Origin: Dendrolimus kikuchii
Taxonomy: Eukaryota > Arthropoda > Insecta > Lepidoptera > Lasiocampidae
NCBI GenBank assembly: GCA_019925095.2
Contig: CM034413.1
Span: 12,731,001-12,795,000 of the forward strand
DNA length: 64,000 nt
Direction of reading: 5' to 3'
Shown: piece after piece, positions 32,252 through 44,096 of the stretch
Layout: each line of letters opens with the position of its first letter
Position numbering within the stretch: position 1 is the stretch's first letter
The notes under the pieces: generated by a model
What the model saw: only the letters and a program-made list of their open reading frames with translations
The model's database searches: none
Told to the model about the DNA's origin: nothing
Position numbers and translations under genes: made by a program

Positions 32252-32355
32252 TTTTTTTATTTTTTATTGCAGGAGTTCAGCAGGCGGGCAGACGGCGCAA
32301 TTGATGAAAAGCGGTTACCATCGCCTAATTGCTCTCTTAAGGGAGACTGCAACCC
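32252..32355 (-). mobile_element. SINE-A, 3' part only
   Basis: ATTGCAGGAGTTCAGCAGGC to TTAAGGGAGACTGCAACC, joined within about 5 bp to a plus-strand SINE-A. Confidence 0.85.
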
Positions 32356-32359
32356 GTTT

Positions 32360-32673
32360 TATCCGTGCAGGAACGGAGAAAGAATACAATTTCCTGCGGC
32401 CGGGCGGCCTGTCGTAAGAGGCGACTGAACAACCCACAGCCAGGTGGTAGGGCATTTGCGCGCCTGGATGGCTACCACCCCTGGTCTAAAGTATGTCGCC
32501 ATAACAACCTTGATTTGTGTTCCGGCATTAGTGACCAGGTTCCAGTCTCCATTAAGAGAGCAGCAGCGCATTTGTAGCACCTTTGGTGTTGCAAATGTCC
32601 ATAGGCGATGGTAACCGCTTTCCATCAAGTGGGTCGTCTGCCTGTCTGTTGATCTCCTGGAATAAAAAAAAAA
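32360..32673 (+). mobile_element. SINE-A, full length
   Basis: TATCCGTGCAGG to CTCCTGGAATAAAAAAAAAA. Confidence 0.9.
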
Positions 32674-33225
32674 CCTGGACCTGAGTCTCTTGTGGAACGT
32701 AGTCTACACTGCCTTTAGATAAATTGAAGAGTATGTAGAATATACATACTCTTTAATTTACTAATAATGTTATTTATTTCATTGACATTGTTATCTTTTT
32801 ATACATACAATTCACAATCTCACAAGTCACACATAACATGCACACACACACGCACGCACGCACGCACGCACGCACGTACGCACGCACGCACACACACACG
32901 CACGTACATTCACGCACGCACGCACGCACACAATCATACATATTTGTTTATTTTTCTCTTAAATGAATGTAACTGTAATTAAAAATTTCACAATCAGAAT
33001 TGTACCAATTAGGAAGGAGGTACCCCCGAGATATAGGCCGACCTAGTTTGGGGACCAATGAGTGTCAAAAATTGTGAATTGTTTTATTCAAAAAATGATT
33101 TTTGATTTGTTTTGACCAATATAATATATAGAACTATAATGAACCTTGACTCCATATATCCTTTAAAATAATTCGATAAACTCGGCAAAAAAAAGAATAC
33201 TCAAAGACGTCAATAGATGGCGCCA
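32674..33225. other. Unassigned intronic sequence with a microsatellite
   Basis: A 20-bp MITE-D end fragment (GTCTCTTGTGGAACGTAGTC) at 32683-32704, then AT-rich DNA around the CACG repeat. No gene. Confidence 0.45.
32840..32932. repeat. (CA)n/(CACG)n microsatellite
   Basis: Interrupted CACG tetranucleotide array, alternating purine-pyrimidine. Confidence 0.95.
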
Positions 33226-33315
33226 TCTGCATACGCGGTCGACTGAAAAATCGTCAGACGCTGTCAACTCAATTTCTCTCTCAAGCGACACGTACGTGCA
33301 AGTTACACTTAAGAA

Positions 33316-33358
33316 ATGTCAAAGTATCAAAACAAATCGAGGCGCGATCAAAGGCCCG
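33316..33358 (+). CDS. Possible short first coding exon (unrecognised)
   Basis: ATG at 33316 in context AAGAAATG opens MSKYQNKSRRDQRP followed by a strong donor (CCCG then GTAAGT), in phase 1. The segment before it has less repeat character and is richer in CG than its surroundings. No downstream partner exon was identified inside Gmap intron 1. It may be the start of a nested gene or a chance donor. Confidence 0.25.
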
Positions 33359-33551
33359 GTAAGTCCCTTCCCTTCCTTGCCCTCACACATCACAACTATA
33401 CTGTATTGATTGAATTTTTTAGCAAAGAGTATATACACAACACAGCATGTTGTCAATGGTCGTTGTCGATTTGCGAGTATAATCTATGCCCCAGTTTCGA
33501 TGTAAAATACGTCAACAGAATTTCATTGAATATATTCTTGTAACGGTACTT

Positions 33552-34260
33552 GTAGTTTTTTGAAGTGAAACTTCTTTAGGATCGTTGTGATTTGAAACTC
33601 GATGAAACGAAAAAGCGACACTGAAAAGAGATACATACATACATAACTTCACGCCAGTTCGGGATAGGCACGCGCAACAGAGCGCCATTCAGGCTTATTC
33701 TTACACACCTCACTTGCTTCTTTGACATTCATAGCTCTTGTCATGCACGCTCGTCTGCGCTTAAGGCTCCTGACATCACCTTCTGCTAGTACACGATCAA
33801 TTTGATCATGGAAGGTGTGTCGTGGCCTTCCACGACTTCTGCATCCATCCACTTTTGCATTGTATATCTGTTTAGTCATTCTTTCCACATGCCCGAACCA
33901 CCGGAGCATTCCTTTTCTTACCTTCACCCCGACACTCTCTTTCGGACCAACTCTCTTTCTTACTTCGGTATTACGAACGCGGTCCGCGAGCGTCACTCCG
34001 CAGATTTTGCGCAGTGCCCGCATCTCGACCGCGTTTACTCTACTTTCATGCTCTCTCTTCCATACCCAACTCTCGCTTCCATACCGTAGGTACCAGCTAT
34101 GAAAAGAGATAACCACGTAAATCGATATGATTAAGCCTGGGAGAGAATGAGATACGAGTTTTACATTGTGCAGCCCAGATTAGAGAGTCCATAAGACCGA
34201 TGATTAAACATAGGTCCAATTTGGACAGAAATAAAACTGATAATAATATTTTTTGTACTG
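33552..34260 (+). repeat. REP-P copy 2, split by LINE-B
   Basis: TTTGAAGTGAAACTTCTTTAG, GATGAAACGAAAAAGCGACAC, then after the insertion AACCACGTAAATCGATATG to AAATAAAACTGATAATAAT. Confidence 0.7.
33634..34099 (-). mobile_element. LINE-B, 466 bp
   Basis: Perfect 12-bp duplication TGAAAAGAGATA (33622-33633, 34100-34111). RT C-terminal frame YGSESWVWKREHESR to the tail, with a 4-codon deletion (HDER) and loss of CCTTGCG near the end. Confidence 0.92.
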
Positions 34261-34385
34261 TTACAGCTATTTAGTAGCATAGTTGTTCTTGTCGTGTTTC
34301 CGTTTAGAGTTAATAATGGGCTTTGTTAGTACCCTCTTATTTCTAAACGATAAAATCGACCATTTCCTTAATATAATAATGCTGT

Positions 34386-34684
34386 AATAAAACTACGTTT
34401 TACCGGTTTTAAGCGCGGTAATTTTAAATTAGATAATTAGATTAGGTATATAAGTAAATTAGATTAGGCTCCCATAGAGTAAATAATAACCATAAACAAA
34501 ATTAAAATGAACAAGTTGGCGTTTGGGCTAAATAAAACTTTAACAATAATCGTTGACACTTGACATCTTTGTCTTTTGTGATCACGGCCACTGAAAAGTG
34601 GCCGAAACGTCGGAGAAACCGGAGAAAACCAAAATCAAATAAAATTACCGCGCTTAAAACCGTTAAAACGTAGTTTTATTTTGT
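34386..34684. mobile_element. MITE-C, complete
   Basis: Terminal inverted repeats of about 40 bp: AATAAAACTACGTTTTACCG at the left, CGTTAAAACGTAGTTTTATT at the right. The central GGCCACTGAAAAGTGGCC is itself a hairpin. Confidence 0.85.
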
Positions 34685-34904
34685 ATACAAGTCGCGAAAA
34701 TTTAAGAAAATATTATAATAATGCTATATTTTATTTTATTATATTTATCCTTTATAATGTAGTAATTGTGTACAGATTATAATTCAAAATCTCTCAATTG
34801 TATATAGACGGTATTGACTATATTTTGTTTTCATGTTGGCAGACGCGATAGATTTGTATTGTGTTCGGTTTGTTTTATTACATGTAAAACTTTAAGAATA
34901 ATCT

Positions 34905-36336
34905 TCTTATATATAAAAATGAATCGCAAAATGTGTTGGTAAGCGCGTAACTTGAGAACGACTTTAGCGATTTTGATGAAATTTTGTGTGTGGGTTTGAG
35001 TGGGTCTTGGGATGGTTTAGATCTACAATTGGAACCGGTAGGTGGCGCTGAGATGGGTTCTATAATCCTCCTAATCACCTGGAGGCGATTTTGGTGATTT
35101 TGTTTTTATGTATTTGAGTGGGTTCCCGGATGGTTTAGATTCGCAAGTAGAACCTGTAGGTGGCGCTGAGATCGGGTTCTAGAATCCTCCTAATCACCGG
35201 GAGCGATTTTGGTGATTTTGTTTTTGTGTGTTTGAGTGGGTTCCCGGATGGTTTAGATTTGCAATTACAACCGGTAGGTGGCGCTGAGATCGGGTTCTAC
35301 AATCCTCCTAATCACCTGGAGCGATTTTGGTGATTTTGTTTTTATGTGTTTGAGTGGGTTCCCGGATGGTTTAAATTCGCAAGTAGAACCGGTAGGTGGC
35401 ATTGAGATCGGGTTCTACAATCCTCCTAATTTTGTGTCATGAAACAAAGTCTTTTAGGAATTCAGAAAATATGGCGGTAGCTCTGATTATACAGTATTGT
35501 GACCAGTTGCTGTTCTTTTAGCTATCAAGGGAGCAAAGGATTCATCACCCCCGCTGACGAAGTGAATGTGTTCTGATTCCCGGGGCACATTCAGGCACTT
35601 TTTGCGCTGGATCGGACTGGGCGTAACTACGTTCTGAGTCTCAGCCTTTCCTACATAAAAAATGCGGGGCACATGGGAGGAGGGTGGTTTTAGTGGGTAG
35701 TGGTTGTTGCCCGTGCAACTTCTCTGAGTCTCCACACAAGTTGGCTTGATTATTGTTCGGATTGCCCCTTATCAAAGGGGAAAGCCTTCATGATCAACTA
35801 TGGTCTAATCCCTTGCAAAGGACCCAGTATTGTGCGTAAATAGCATTTCCCCCGCCTTGATGTTTGCTGGATGAGAGGTGACAACGGTAGACATCTAGCG
35901 GGGATAACTGATCGATTGATAGTTAAAAAAAATCGCGATCGAAAAATAGGGGTTGATCGTAGAGAGGTGGAAAATTAAGAGTAATATATTCTTTTAAATT
36001 CTAAGTCATGACAAAATAAGATTAAAAATCTTGCCAAAAAAATTAAAGTTTATAATTAACCAATAAAAAATAGGGGTTGATCGTATAGGGGTGCAAAATT
36101 AGGGTTGTATGTGTTTTTAATGCTATATCCTAAAAAAATAAAAAATAAAAATGTATCTAAAAATTTAAAAATAAAATTTAGGGGTGGACTACCCTTAACA
36201 TTTAGGGGGATGAACAATAGATGTTGTCCGATTCTCAGACCTACCCAATATGCACACAAAATTTCATGAGAATCGGTCAAGCCGTTTCGGAGGAGTATGG
36301 AAACGAACATGTGACATGAGAATTTTATATATAAGT
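34905..36336. repeat. Composite unclassified repeat region
   Basis: Starts TCTTCTTATATATAAAAATG and ends near GAGAATTTTATATATAAG. It contains a 118-bp tandem array (35013-35435), a retroelement-like segment (35487-35735, minus frame with ESEHIHFVSGGDESFAPLI, unrecognised) and AT-rich text with GCCGTTTCGGAGGAGTATGG. No gene. Confidence 0.4.
35013..35435. repeat. 118-bp tandem repeat, about 3.6 copies
   Basis: Units starting TGGTTTAGAT (or TGGTTTAAAT) at 35013, 35131, 35249 and 35367. Each contains GTAGGTGGCGCTGAGATCGG-like text. A related inverted segment is at 41330-41420. Confidence 0.88.
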
Positions 36337-36472
36337 ATAACATTAATAAAAGTTAGAGAAGAATTATCTGTGAGTGTCTTCTCTGAAGTTTCAATTCTAC
36401 TGCGTGTCAACTGCACATACATTTTTTTTACTAAAACAAAATTAATGTAGTAACAATCCAAGCAATATTATT

Positions 36473-36781
36473 TATCCGTGCAGGAACGGAGAAAGAATAC
36501 AATTTCCGGCCGGCGGCCTGTCGTGAGAGGCGACTAAACAACCCACAGCCAGGTGGTAGGGCGTTTGCCCGACTGGATGGCTAGCACCCCTGGTCTAGAG
36601 CATGCCGCCATAACAACTTTGAGTTGTGTTCCGGCATTAGTGACCAGGTTCCAGAATCACTTAAGAGAGCAGCAGCGCATTTGTAGCACATTTGGTGTTG
36701 CAAATGTCCTTAGGCGATGGTAACCGCTTTCCATCCAGTGGGCCGTCTGCCTGTCTGCTGAACTCCTGCAATAAAAAAAAA
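36473..36781 (+). mobile_element. SINE-A, full length
   Basis: TATCCGTGCAGG to CTCCTGCAATAAAAAAAAA. Confidence 0.9.
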
Positions 36782-37003
36782 TCCGAATGTGAGATTGTTT
36801 GTGACTCTTACACGTCTTAACTACGTAACAGATCGTCTTGAAATCATACATACATGTTGTCAGGTGTATAGTAAAGGACATAGAGTACCTTTCGTCTAGA
36901 AATAAAATAATAGCCGGAAAGATGGCGCCTGGAGCGCGTTTTATTGGCGCCACCGTCGTGCAATTCCGTAACAAATACGTCGTCATGGCAACGAAATTGA
37001 CCA

Positions 37004-37238
37004 TTTTTATTGCATGAGTTCAGCAGACACGCCCACCTGATAGGAAGCGGTTACCGTTGCCTATGGACATTTGTAACACCGAAGGTGCTACCAATGCGCT
37101 GCCGCTTTCTAAAGAGAGACTGGAACCTGGCCACTAATGCCGGAACACAACTCCAGGTTACGGCGGCATACTCTAGACTAGGGGTTGTAGCCATCCAGCC
37201 GCAGCAAACTGTGTTCTTTCTCCGGTTCTGCACGGATA
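37004..37238 (-). mobile_element. SINE-A with internal deletion
   Basis: TTTTATTGCATGAGTTCAGC to TTCTGCACGGATA. About 80 bp of the head are missing. Confidence 0.85.
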
Positions 37239-37263
37239 AACAATGGAACTTTTATATGTTGCT

Positions 37264-37580
37264 TTTTTTATTTTTTATTGCAGGAGTTCAGCAGACAGGC
37301 AGACGGCCCACTGAATGGAAAGCAGTTACCATCGCCTATCGACATTTGCAACACCAAAGGTGCTACAAATGCGCTGCTGCTCTCTTAAGAGAGTCTGGAA
37401 CCTGGTCACTAATGCCGGAACACAACTCAAAGTTGTTATGGCGACATGCTCTAGACCAGGGGTGGTAGCCATCCAGTCGGGCAAATGCCCTACCACCTGG
37501 CTATGGGTTGTTTGGTCGCCTCTTACGACAGGCCGCCAGGCCACAGGAAATGGTATTCTTTCTCCGTTCCTGCACGGATA
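37264..37580 (-). mobile_element. SINE-A, full length
   Basis: TATTTTTTATTGCAGGAGTTC to CGTTCCTGCACGGATA, 26 bp from the preceding copy. Confidence 0.9.
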
Positions 37581-37692
37581 AAGGATAACAAGATAATAAA
37601 GGATAAGACCGCCCTTTGTACATAACTAGATATAATTTTAATCTTTAAATTTATGTTTGTATTGGTGTACAAAGAGTTATCTATCTATAGAT

Positions 37693-38345
37693 GAATAATA
37701 ATAATAACGTATATAGACCCGCAAGGGGGCTTTGTGGCGAAGCCTTAGGTGAGTAGCGACACCTCGTACCTGACACCGGGGGCCAAGGCAAGGCCCCCGC
37801 TTCCGTGCTTGCCTTAGCCAGCCGGACGGAGTGGAGATCGCTAGAGCTAAGACTCAAGCTCCAGGGGTGGAAGTGATAAACGGCATCACGTCAGAAGTAG
37901 CTTCGGTGAACCTGCAGCCCACCTCTCGACATCCCTTAGCCATTCACACCCATGTTGCCCCTGTCTTGTATGGCATTTTTTGGGGCTCATGCAGGGAGTG
38001 GCGAGTCACCGTCTGCCCATTTTTCCATATTCCCTGAACATTGCGACGGGCAGACGCCATAATCCCAGACCCCCAGTACCACTAGCAGTTCACGCCAATA
38101 GCCCGGTACTTTTGTCCTCATTTCCCGCAATAGTCCTACATTGGCCGGGGTTTGTCTTTGGGTGCATTATTATATGGTGTAGACAGGGATAATCGCCGGT
38201 CAGTATCACGCCACATTTACATTAAATTTGTCAAGGGGCCTCTACGTGTTGGCCTTCCCATGGCCCCACGTAAGTCCTCCAAATGTCCGGCCATTTCTAT
38301 GGTCCGTGGTCTTGAAAGACATACGCGTATGTAGTATTACTATAG
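37693..38345. mobile_element. LINE-L, longest copy
   Basis: (ATA)n stretches at both ends. GACCCGCAAGGGGGCTTTGT near the left, then the shared LINE-L body. Related to 15479 and 53718. Confidence 0.6.
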
Positions 38346-39244
38346 GCATAATAATAATAAACTAAAAGTATTGTTTGGCACAATTAAGAGTCCCTACAGA
38401 TTAGCTTCTAAAGGTAAAAACTATCGCGGAGCTATCAGCCGCTATTAAAAACGCCCATCAAGGTTGGTAAAGACCATACCGGTGTGTATAATACGTTACG
38501 CATATAGTTTTTATGTCCGAAATTATAGATATTATGGATATTATTGCATAGTCGTGAGATGCGTTGTAATAAAATGAAAGCACAAAATATCTAAGTCTTA
38601 AAAAAGTAGTCAAGTACGAGTAAAGCCTGCTCGCCTTTGTGATTTTTTGTTTCTTGCCTGAACAAGGCAGATGGTCCACGTGATGGAAAGTGGTTATCCT
38701 CGCCTGTGGTAGTAAAACATAAAAAACAACCAATAAAATTGCAAAATGCGCTGTTCAGAAGTATACTACATTTTTAATGTAACTAATATGTTAAAATGTC
38801 ATGAATACTTGAATAATGACAAGTCATCGGCGGTAGTCATTTAAAAAAACAACAATCACAGCGACCAATCATGTGTCGACGTTTTGAATTTTAAATTTCG
38901 AAGCGATTTAAATGCGTGCTGCCAATAGGTCAGAGTGGAATGTATTGGAATCTTTAAGTAAGTGACGCTGGTGTGTTTTGTGTGTACGACGCTTTATGTT
39001 GTATGTGTATATGGCCTTATGACGCTTTTCCTGTACTAGGGTTGAATTACACGTTTCAACAAATGTTTGGTGTGAATTTAATTATTGTTAACAGAAAGTT
39101 ATTTGTCTTTTTGTTGTACATAGTTTAAACTTTATTGTATGTAGCCAATGACTCCTTTTTATTGTAGCCAGTTTTTAACCGACTTCCAAAAGGCGGCTTA
39201 TTACGCGATTTTTCCGTCAATTGTGGACCGATTTTCAAAATAGT
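38346..39244. other. Gmap intron 1, mostly unassigned
   Basis: A SINE-A tail relic (GTGATGGAAAGTGGTTATCC) at about 38655-38709. The rest has no recognised feature. Confidence 0.4.
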
Positions 39245-39370
39245 TTTTGAAGTGAAACCTCTTTAGAATCGTTGTGATTTGAAAATCGACGAAACGAAAA
39301 AGTGACACTAAAAAGAGATAAACACATCAAATTCAACCTTATTTAATTTGGAATAAAACTGATTTCTCTT
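39245..39370 (+). repeat. REP-P copy 3, partial and uninterrupted
   Basis: TTTGAAGTGAAACCTCTTTAG, GACACTAAAAAGAGATAAAC. It shows the unoccupied form of the site hit in copies 1 and 2. Confidence 0.65.
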
Positions 39371-39696
39371 CACCCGTTAGTATTAATTTTCAATTTAAAT
39401 GAAAGTTAAAAGATTTCAAATGAATTTTAGTTCTATCTATAAGATATAGGAACCGGCTGAGAATACAGATTTGCTTTCTCTACTGGGAATAATAGATGGC
39501 TCCTTTGTCAACCCTAAATCATATGCATTAGTTACATTCAGGAAGTTTGTTTCATGAATTTTGCAAGTAATATTACGCAATAGTGTATCGATTACTGCGT
39601 TATCAATAGTATATCGTTTACTGCATATCTTCACGACTTTTGTTAAGGTGGCAGGCAGGACATGACTCCACCCGATAACGCTGTGTGGAATGTATA

Positions 39697-39825
39697 TATG
39701 GCATGGCCTCTGTAGTTGAATGGTCTAAGATTTTTCCGGCCGAGCTCACTGAACCGCAAAGGCAGATGCCAGACTTGGTAAATTTCGTAAACGAACATTC
39801 GTTATTTATTGTTGTGTGTGTCTGA
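39697..39825 (+). mobile_element. SINE-T, 5' part, running into a microsatellite
   Basis: GGCCTCTGTAGTTGAATGG (A box) to ATTTCGTAAACGAACATTCG. The B box is decayed. Confidence 0.6.
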
Positions 39826-40482
<657 letters not shown>

Positions 40483-40742
40483 TCTGTCTAATTATGTGGG
40501 GAACAAATGTCTAGCCATGCAATGCTAGACTGCAACCGGGATTTAACGCTCGGATGATGATGAACATTCGTTATTTACTTAGCTCTGATTGATCTGAAAG
40601 TTTACAGACTATTAGGAGTGGGCTATTGATGTACGAAGATTCCTAAAATCCTTAGCATTCCTGGCAGTATTTGTTAAGATGCCATCGATTTACCGAACCC
40701 GGAGGAAAGAAATTAATTTCTAGACAGATTTTTAATAAGACA

Positions 40743-41240
40743 CTAGGATTTGCCTGCGACTTCGTCCACGCTTGACTTGCACTTCCCGCTTGATTTCCGG
40801 GACGCAAAATATCGTAGCATTTAAAAAAAAATGTAAGCCATTGTTTTAGTGGAAATAGTGTCCGAATAAGCTAATTTCGATGCATCCGAACAACTTCAAA
40901 CCGCTCCCGGGAAAATTCCGGCGGGATTTACGGGATAAAAAATATTACATATTTTATTACGTTAAATTTGCTATCGATCCGTAAAAATATCACAATGGAA
41001 TTCAATTTTTTTATACTCTAGCTATTTGAAATAATTCCCAAAAAAAAATCTTGCAGAATTCCCAGGATAAAAAATAGCGCAAAGTTTAAGTCTAGAAGTT
41101 AGCTGTTGATCAGCGAAAACCGCATCGAAATCTGTCCAATAGTTTTTACGTGAATCCGGAACAAACAGACAAGAAATCTTAAACAAATTTGCATCGTGTT
41201 CTCCATCGTTTATGTAGTCTATTCCAGTTGTTTTTATTTA
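40743..41240 (-). mobile_element. HEL-F-like element, minus strand
   Basis: On the minus strand it ends GACGAAGTCGCAGGCAAAT then CCTAG before T. The remaining body is AT-rich with no frame. The other end is uncertain. Confidence 0.45.
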
Positions 41241-41279
41241 AATAGCTTCAATGCACAGACACGTCATGTTTAGAATTTT

Positions 41280-41480
41280 ATAATACTACTACCTGCTCCG
41301 GCAGACGTTGTTCTGCCCTGAAGAAATAAAATTTAGAACCCGATTGCAGCGCCACCTACCGGGTCCAATTGTGAATCTAAACCATCCTCTAATCCACTTG
41401 AACACAAAAAATTCATTCATATCGGTCCAGCCGTTTAGGAGGAGTTCACTGTCAACAGACGTACTGGAGACGACTCCCGG
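41280..41480 (-). repeat. Repeat related to the 118-bp array
   Basis: Reverse of GTAGGTGGCGCTGCAATCGG and GATGGTTTAGATTCAC-type text seen at 35013-35435. Confidence 0.5.
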
Positions 41481-42858
41481 GTTACACTCAGGGTACCGTG
41501 GGGGTGACCAAAAACCCTTATCAATTGACCCGTATATTGGAGTCTTCATTAGATTTTTTTGGAGCTGAATAGCCGCAGATTGCTGTTTCAGCGATACCGG
41601 ACTTTGGGGGCTTCACGACTCCGTGGGAGCGGAGGCGTTCAGCCCGGGAGCAGCACGCTCGAGGAGGCACCTCCTGTGGGGTTCGACCTCGGCTCGACCG
41701 CTGCGGGGGATGGACTCTATATTGGGAATTAGCTGTTAAAGGCTGAAAGAGCTAAGCCAACAGGCTGAAATGATTGTTTTGGGGACCAATTATCGACTCC
41801 GCCGGCGGAGCCGATCCTAGTCTATCATTACTACCGCTTCGCAACGTGTTATAGCTGGAGGAGAAGAAGCGGCGGAAGAAACTCTCCAGTAACACGCCTA
41901 TGCTAATCATGTATGGCTACTTGTGTCTGTAGTGAGTGAGTGAGATTGGTGGGGTCTTACCTTTGTGTAAGCGGATCCGAGCCGGGGGCTCTCCGGCGTC
42001 TGTGCCTGTTATGCCAGGCTGATGTTCTGAGCCTCGGGGGTTCATGGTCGCGAGGAGACGGGTGATTTTATCGGGCTCGATCTTCATTAGATATACATAC
42101 ACCTTTGGTAAAGTACATAAAATAGTACAATTAAAAGATTATCGCCTTTCATTGGAGAACAGCGACATCTAGTGAGCGATCAAATATAACAATTTATATT
42201 GAGCCGATGTGGAGCTTTTAACACGTACAGAAGAATTATATACATAAGGATAGATTTATTCCAGTTTACGAAACTGGCCTTTGATTTTCTCTACGAGATT
42301 ATTTGTTATTATTGATTTATTTATTTGATATCGACGGTTGAAGACGAAAGGGTCTCCCCTCTCGTTTAAATTCGGGTACCTCCGCGACGAATGGACGAAG
42401 CAAGTTCGGAAAAAAATTAAGCTAAGTAAACAGAAGATGTAGTCAATATCGTGGTTAAATGAAAAAAAGCCGCGTTATTCCTTCGGATTGCGTGAGGACT
42501 GTGACTCTTAAATTTTTTTCGCCTAAAGTTTGAGAAACTAGAGTTTTGGAGCTTTAAAATGCTTGTTTTAAATCCTCGATACGACCATGTTTTATTAAGA
42601 GAGAGAGAAAGAGATAACACTTTATTGCATACCAAAATACACAATTATAAAAACAAACTATATTTACAATAATTTTTAACCAACACAATAAGCGGCCTTA
42701 TCGCTCAAAGCGATCTCTTCCAGACAACCTAAATAAAAAAAAAGAATCAGGCTATGTAGGTAGTGCAGGAAAAAGGCAATAGATTTATAAATATACAAAC
42801 TAATTTAAGAAATAAATATACAAATACATACATATATACATAGTCATGTTTATACACA
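41481..42858. other. Intronic sequence with a GC-rich retroelement-like block
   Basis: About 41570-42090 is GC-rich with CGGCGGAGCC-like palindromes and no usable frame, probably a retroelement 3' region of unknown type. 42090-42858 is AT-rich and unassigned. Confidence 0.4.
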
Positions 42859-43094
42859 TCTTATACTAATATATAAAGCTGAAGAGTTTGTTTGTTTGAA
42901 CGCGCTAATCTCAGGAACTACTGGTCTGATTTGAAAAATTCTTTCAGTGTTAGATAGCCCATTTATCGAGGAAGGCTATAGGCTATATATCATCACGCTA
43001 AGACCAATAGGAGCAGAGCGCTAATGAAGAATGTTTCAAAATCGGGGGGTTTTGAAAACAAATTCCACGCGGATGACGTCGCGGGCACAGCTAG
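42859..43094 (+). mobile_element. HEL-F, Helitron-like, 236 bp
   Basis: A|TCTTATACTAATATATAAAG at the left and CGCGGGCACAGCTAG|T at the right. Same family as 57451-58205. Confidence 0.75.
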
Positions 43095-43107
43095 TATACA
43101 ATAATAT

Positions 43108-43581
43108 TGTTACAACCGAGGTGCCGACAAAAGTAGATTCACACCTGCATACCATAAAAGCACACTTTATTACCTTTCCGCATTTGGACTTCTTTTATTT
43201 ACTTTGTGTTTAAAATTTGTGATTAGAAAACAGCCTATTGTGTATTGCAATCTTTTATGGCAGTCATTAGCCAGGTGTTTCGAACTGATTCTAAGAAATT
43301 CGATCTACGCGGTCGGGCAGCCATATTGTATCGGTGCAGTATAAAGCAATGGCCCAATGGAGAGATCGGCAGTCTAGCGAGAACCACGATCAAGGCGAGA
43401 CTTGTGTACATTCGGTAACCTATTTAGTGACGTACTTTGCGCGTGTTATTGAATCGTGTTTTACGTATGGACTTATTGCGTTCAGTTATATTTGTACCTG
43501 TGCTATGTGTGTTTGTATAGTTCTAATAAATTCTATAGTAATTCCAACGGCATTTTAATTCGAGTCCTGCAACTCGTAACA
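43108..43581 (+). mobile_element. LTR-G solo LTR 1
   Basis: TGTTAC...GTAACA ends, 474 bp, 4-bp duplication ATAT at 43104-43107 and 43582-43585. TATAAAG at about 43340 and AATAAA near 43526 fit U3 and R signals. No internal retrovirus-like region remains. Confidence 0.85.
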
Positions 43582-43585
43582 ATAT

Positions 43586-44017
43586 ATTTCAAAATACATA
43601 AGTTATTACAATAAATGTATTAGCATGAACAAACAGTGTTTTCTGAGCAAATTTCTAAATGTTGGTAAGGATTTGACCTCTCTGACAGTAAGAGGCAGCA
43701 TATTCCAAAGTTTGACAGCCTGCACCGTAAAAGAATTATCATAATTGGATGAAGTACATATGTGCAGGTGTCATCAGTTTTCGATACGTATCAGAGCGCA
43801 AATTGTGGGCAGTGGATAGGCGAAGGAGTGTAAAACGTTCCTTAAGGTACTGGGGACTATTAGGAGTAAATAATGTTATAAATGAGAGTGAGAATGAGTG
43901 AGTATTCCGGCGAAAAAGAATAGGAAGCCACTTGAGTCCCTTACGATATTCAGAAACAGAGGCATAGTAAAAACCTTAGAATTTGATTATTAATAATAGT
44001 GATTTCTGTTTTCGCAG
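43586..44017. other. End of Gmap intron 1
   Basis: No repeat recognised. GGATTTGACCTCTCTGACAG and nearby text resemble decayed retroelement sequence. The acceptor ends at 44017. Confidence 0.4.
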
Positions 44018-44071
44018 ATTGCATCCCTTAAGAAGCTGTCAGATGAGCTGGAAGCTACATTGCAGTCTGAG
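44018..44071 (+). CDS. Gmap: GMAP-210/TRIP11-like golgin, coding exon 2
   Basis: This 54-bp (18-codon) exon has acceptor TTCTGTTTTCGCAG ending at 44017 and donor GAG then GTGAGT at 44072. Both ends are phase 0, matching exon 1. It encodes IASLKKLSDELEATLQSE, which keeps a leucine heptad and extends the coiled coil begun in exon 1. Intron 1 is 21.4 kb. A SINE-A copy begins 25 nt after the donor. No further in-phase coiled-coil exon was found in the remaining 20 kb, so the gene continues past the window end. Without a transcript this tiny exon remains a prediction. Confidence 0.62.
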
Positions 44072-44096
44072 GTGAGTCAGAAGTACAGTTTTAAAC

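Noticed and set aside
37010..37468. 152-codon plus-strand frame
   Set aside because: Reads across two SINE-A copies. Repeated frames at 8452, 27020, 32359, 59049 and 63099 are the same SINE.
41570..42090. GC-rich gene
   Set aside because: No long frame in any reading. Looks like retroelement 3' sequence.
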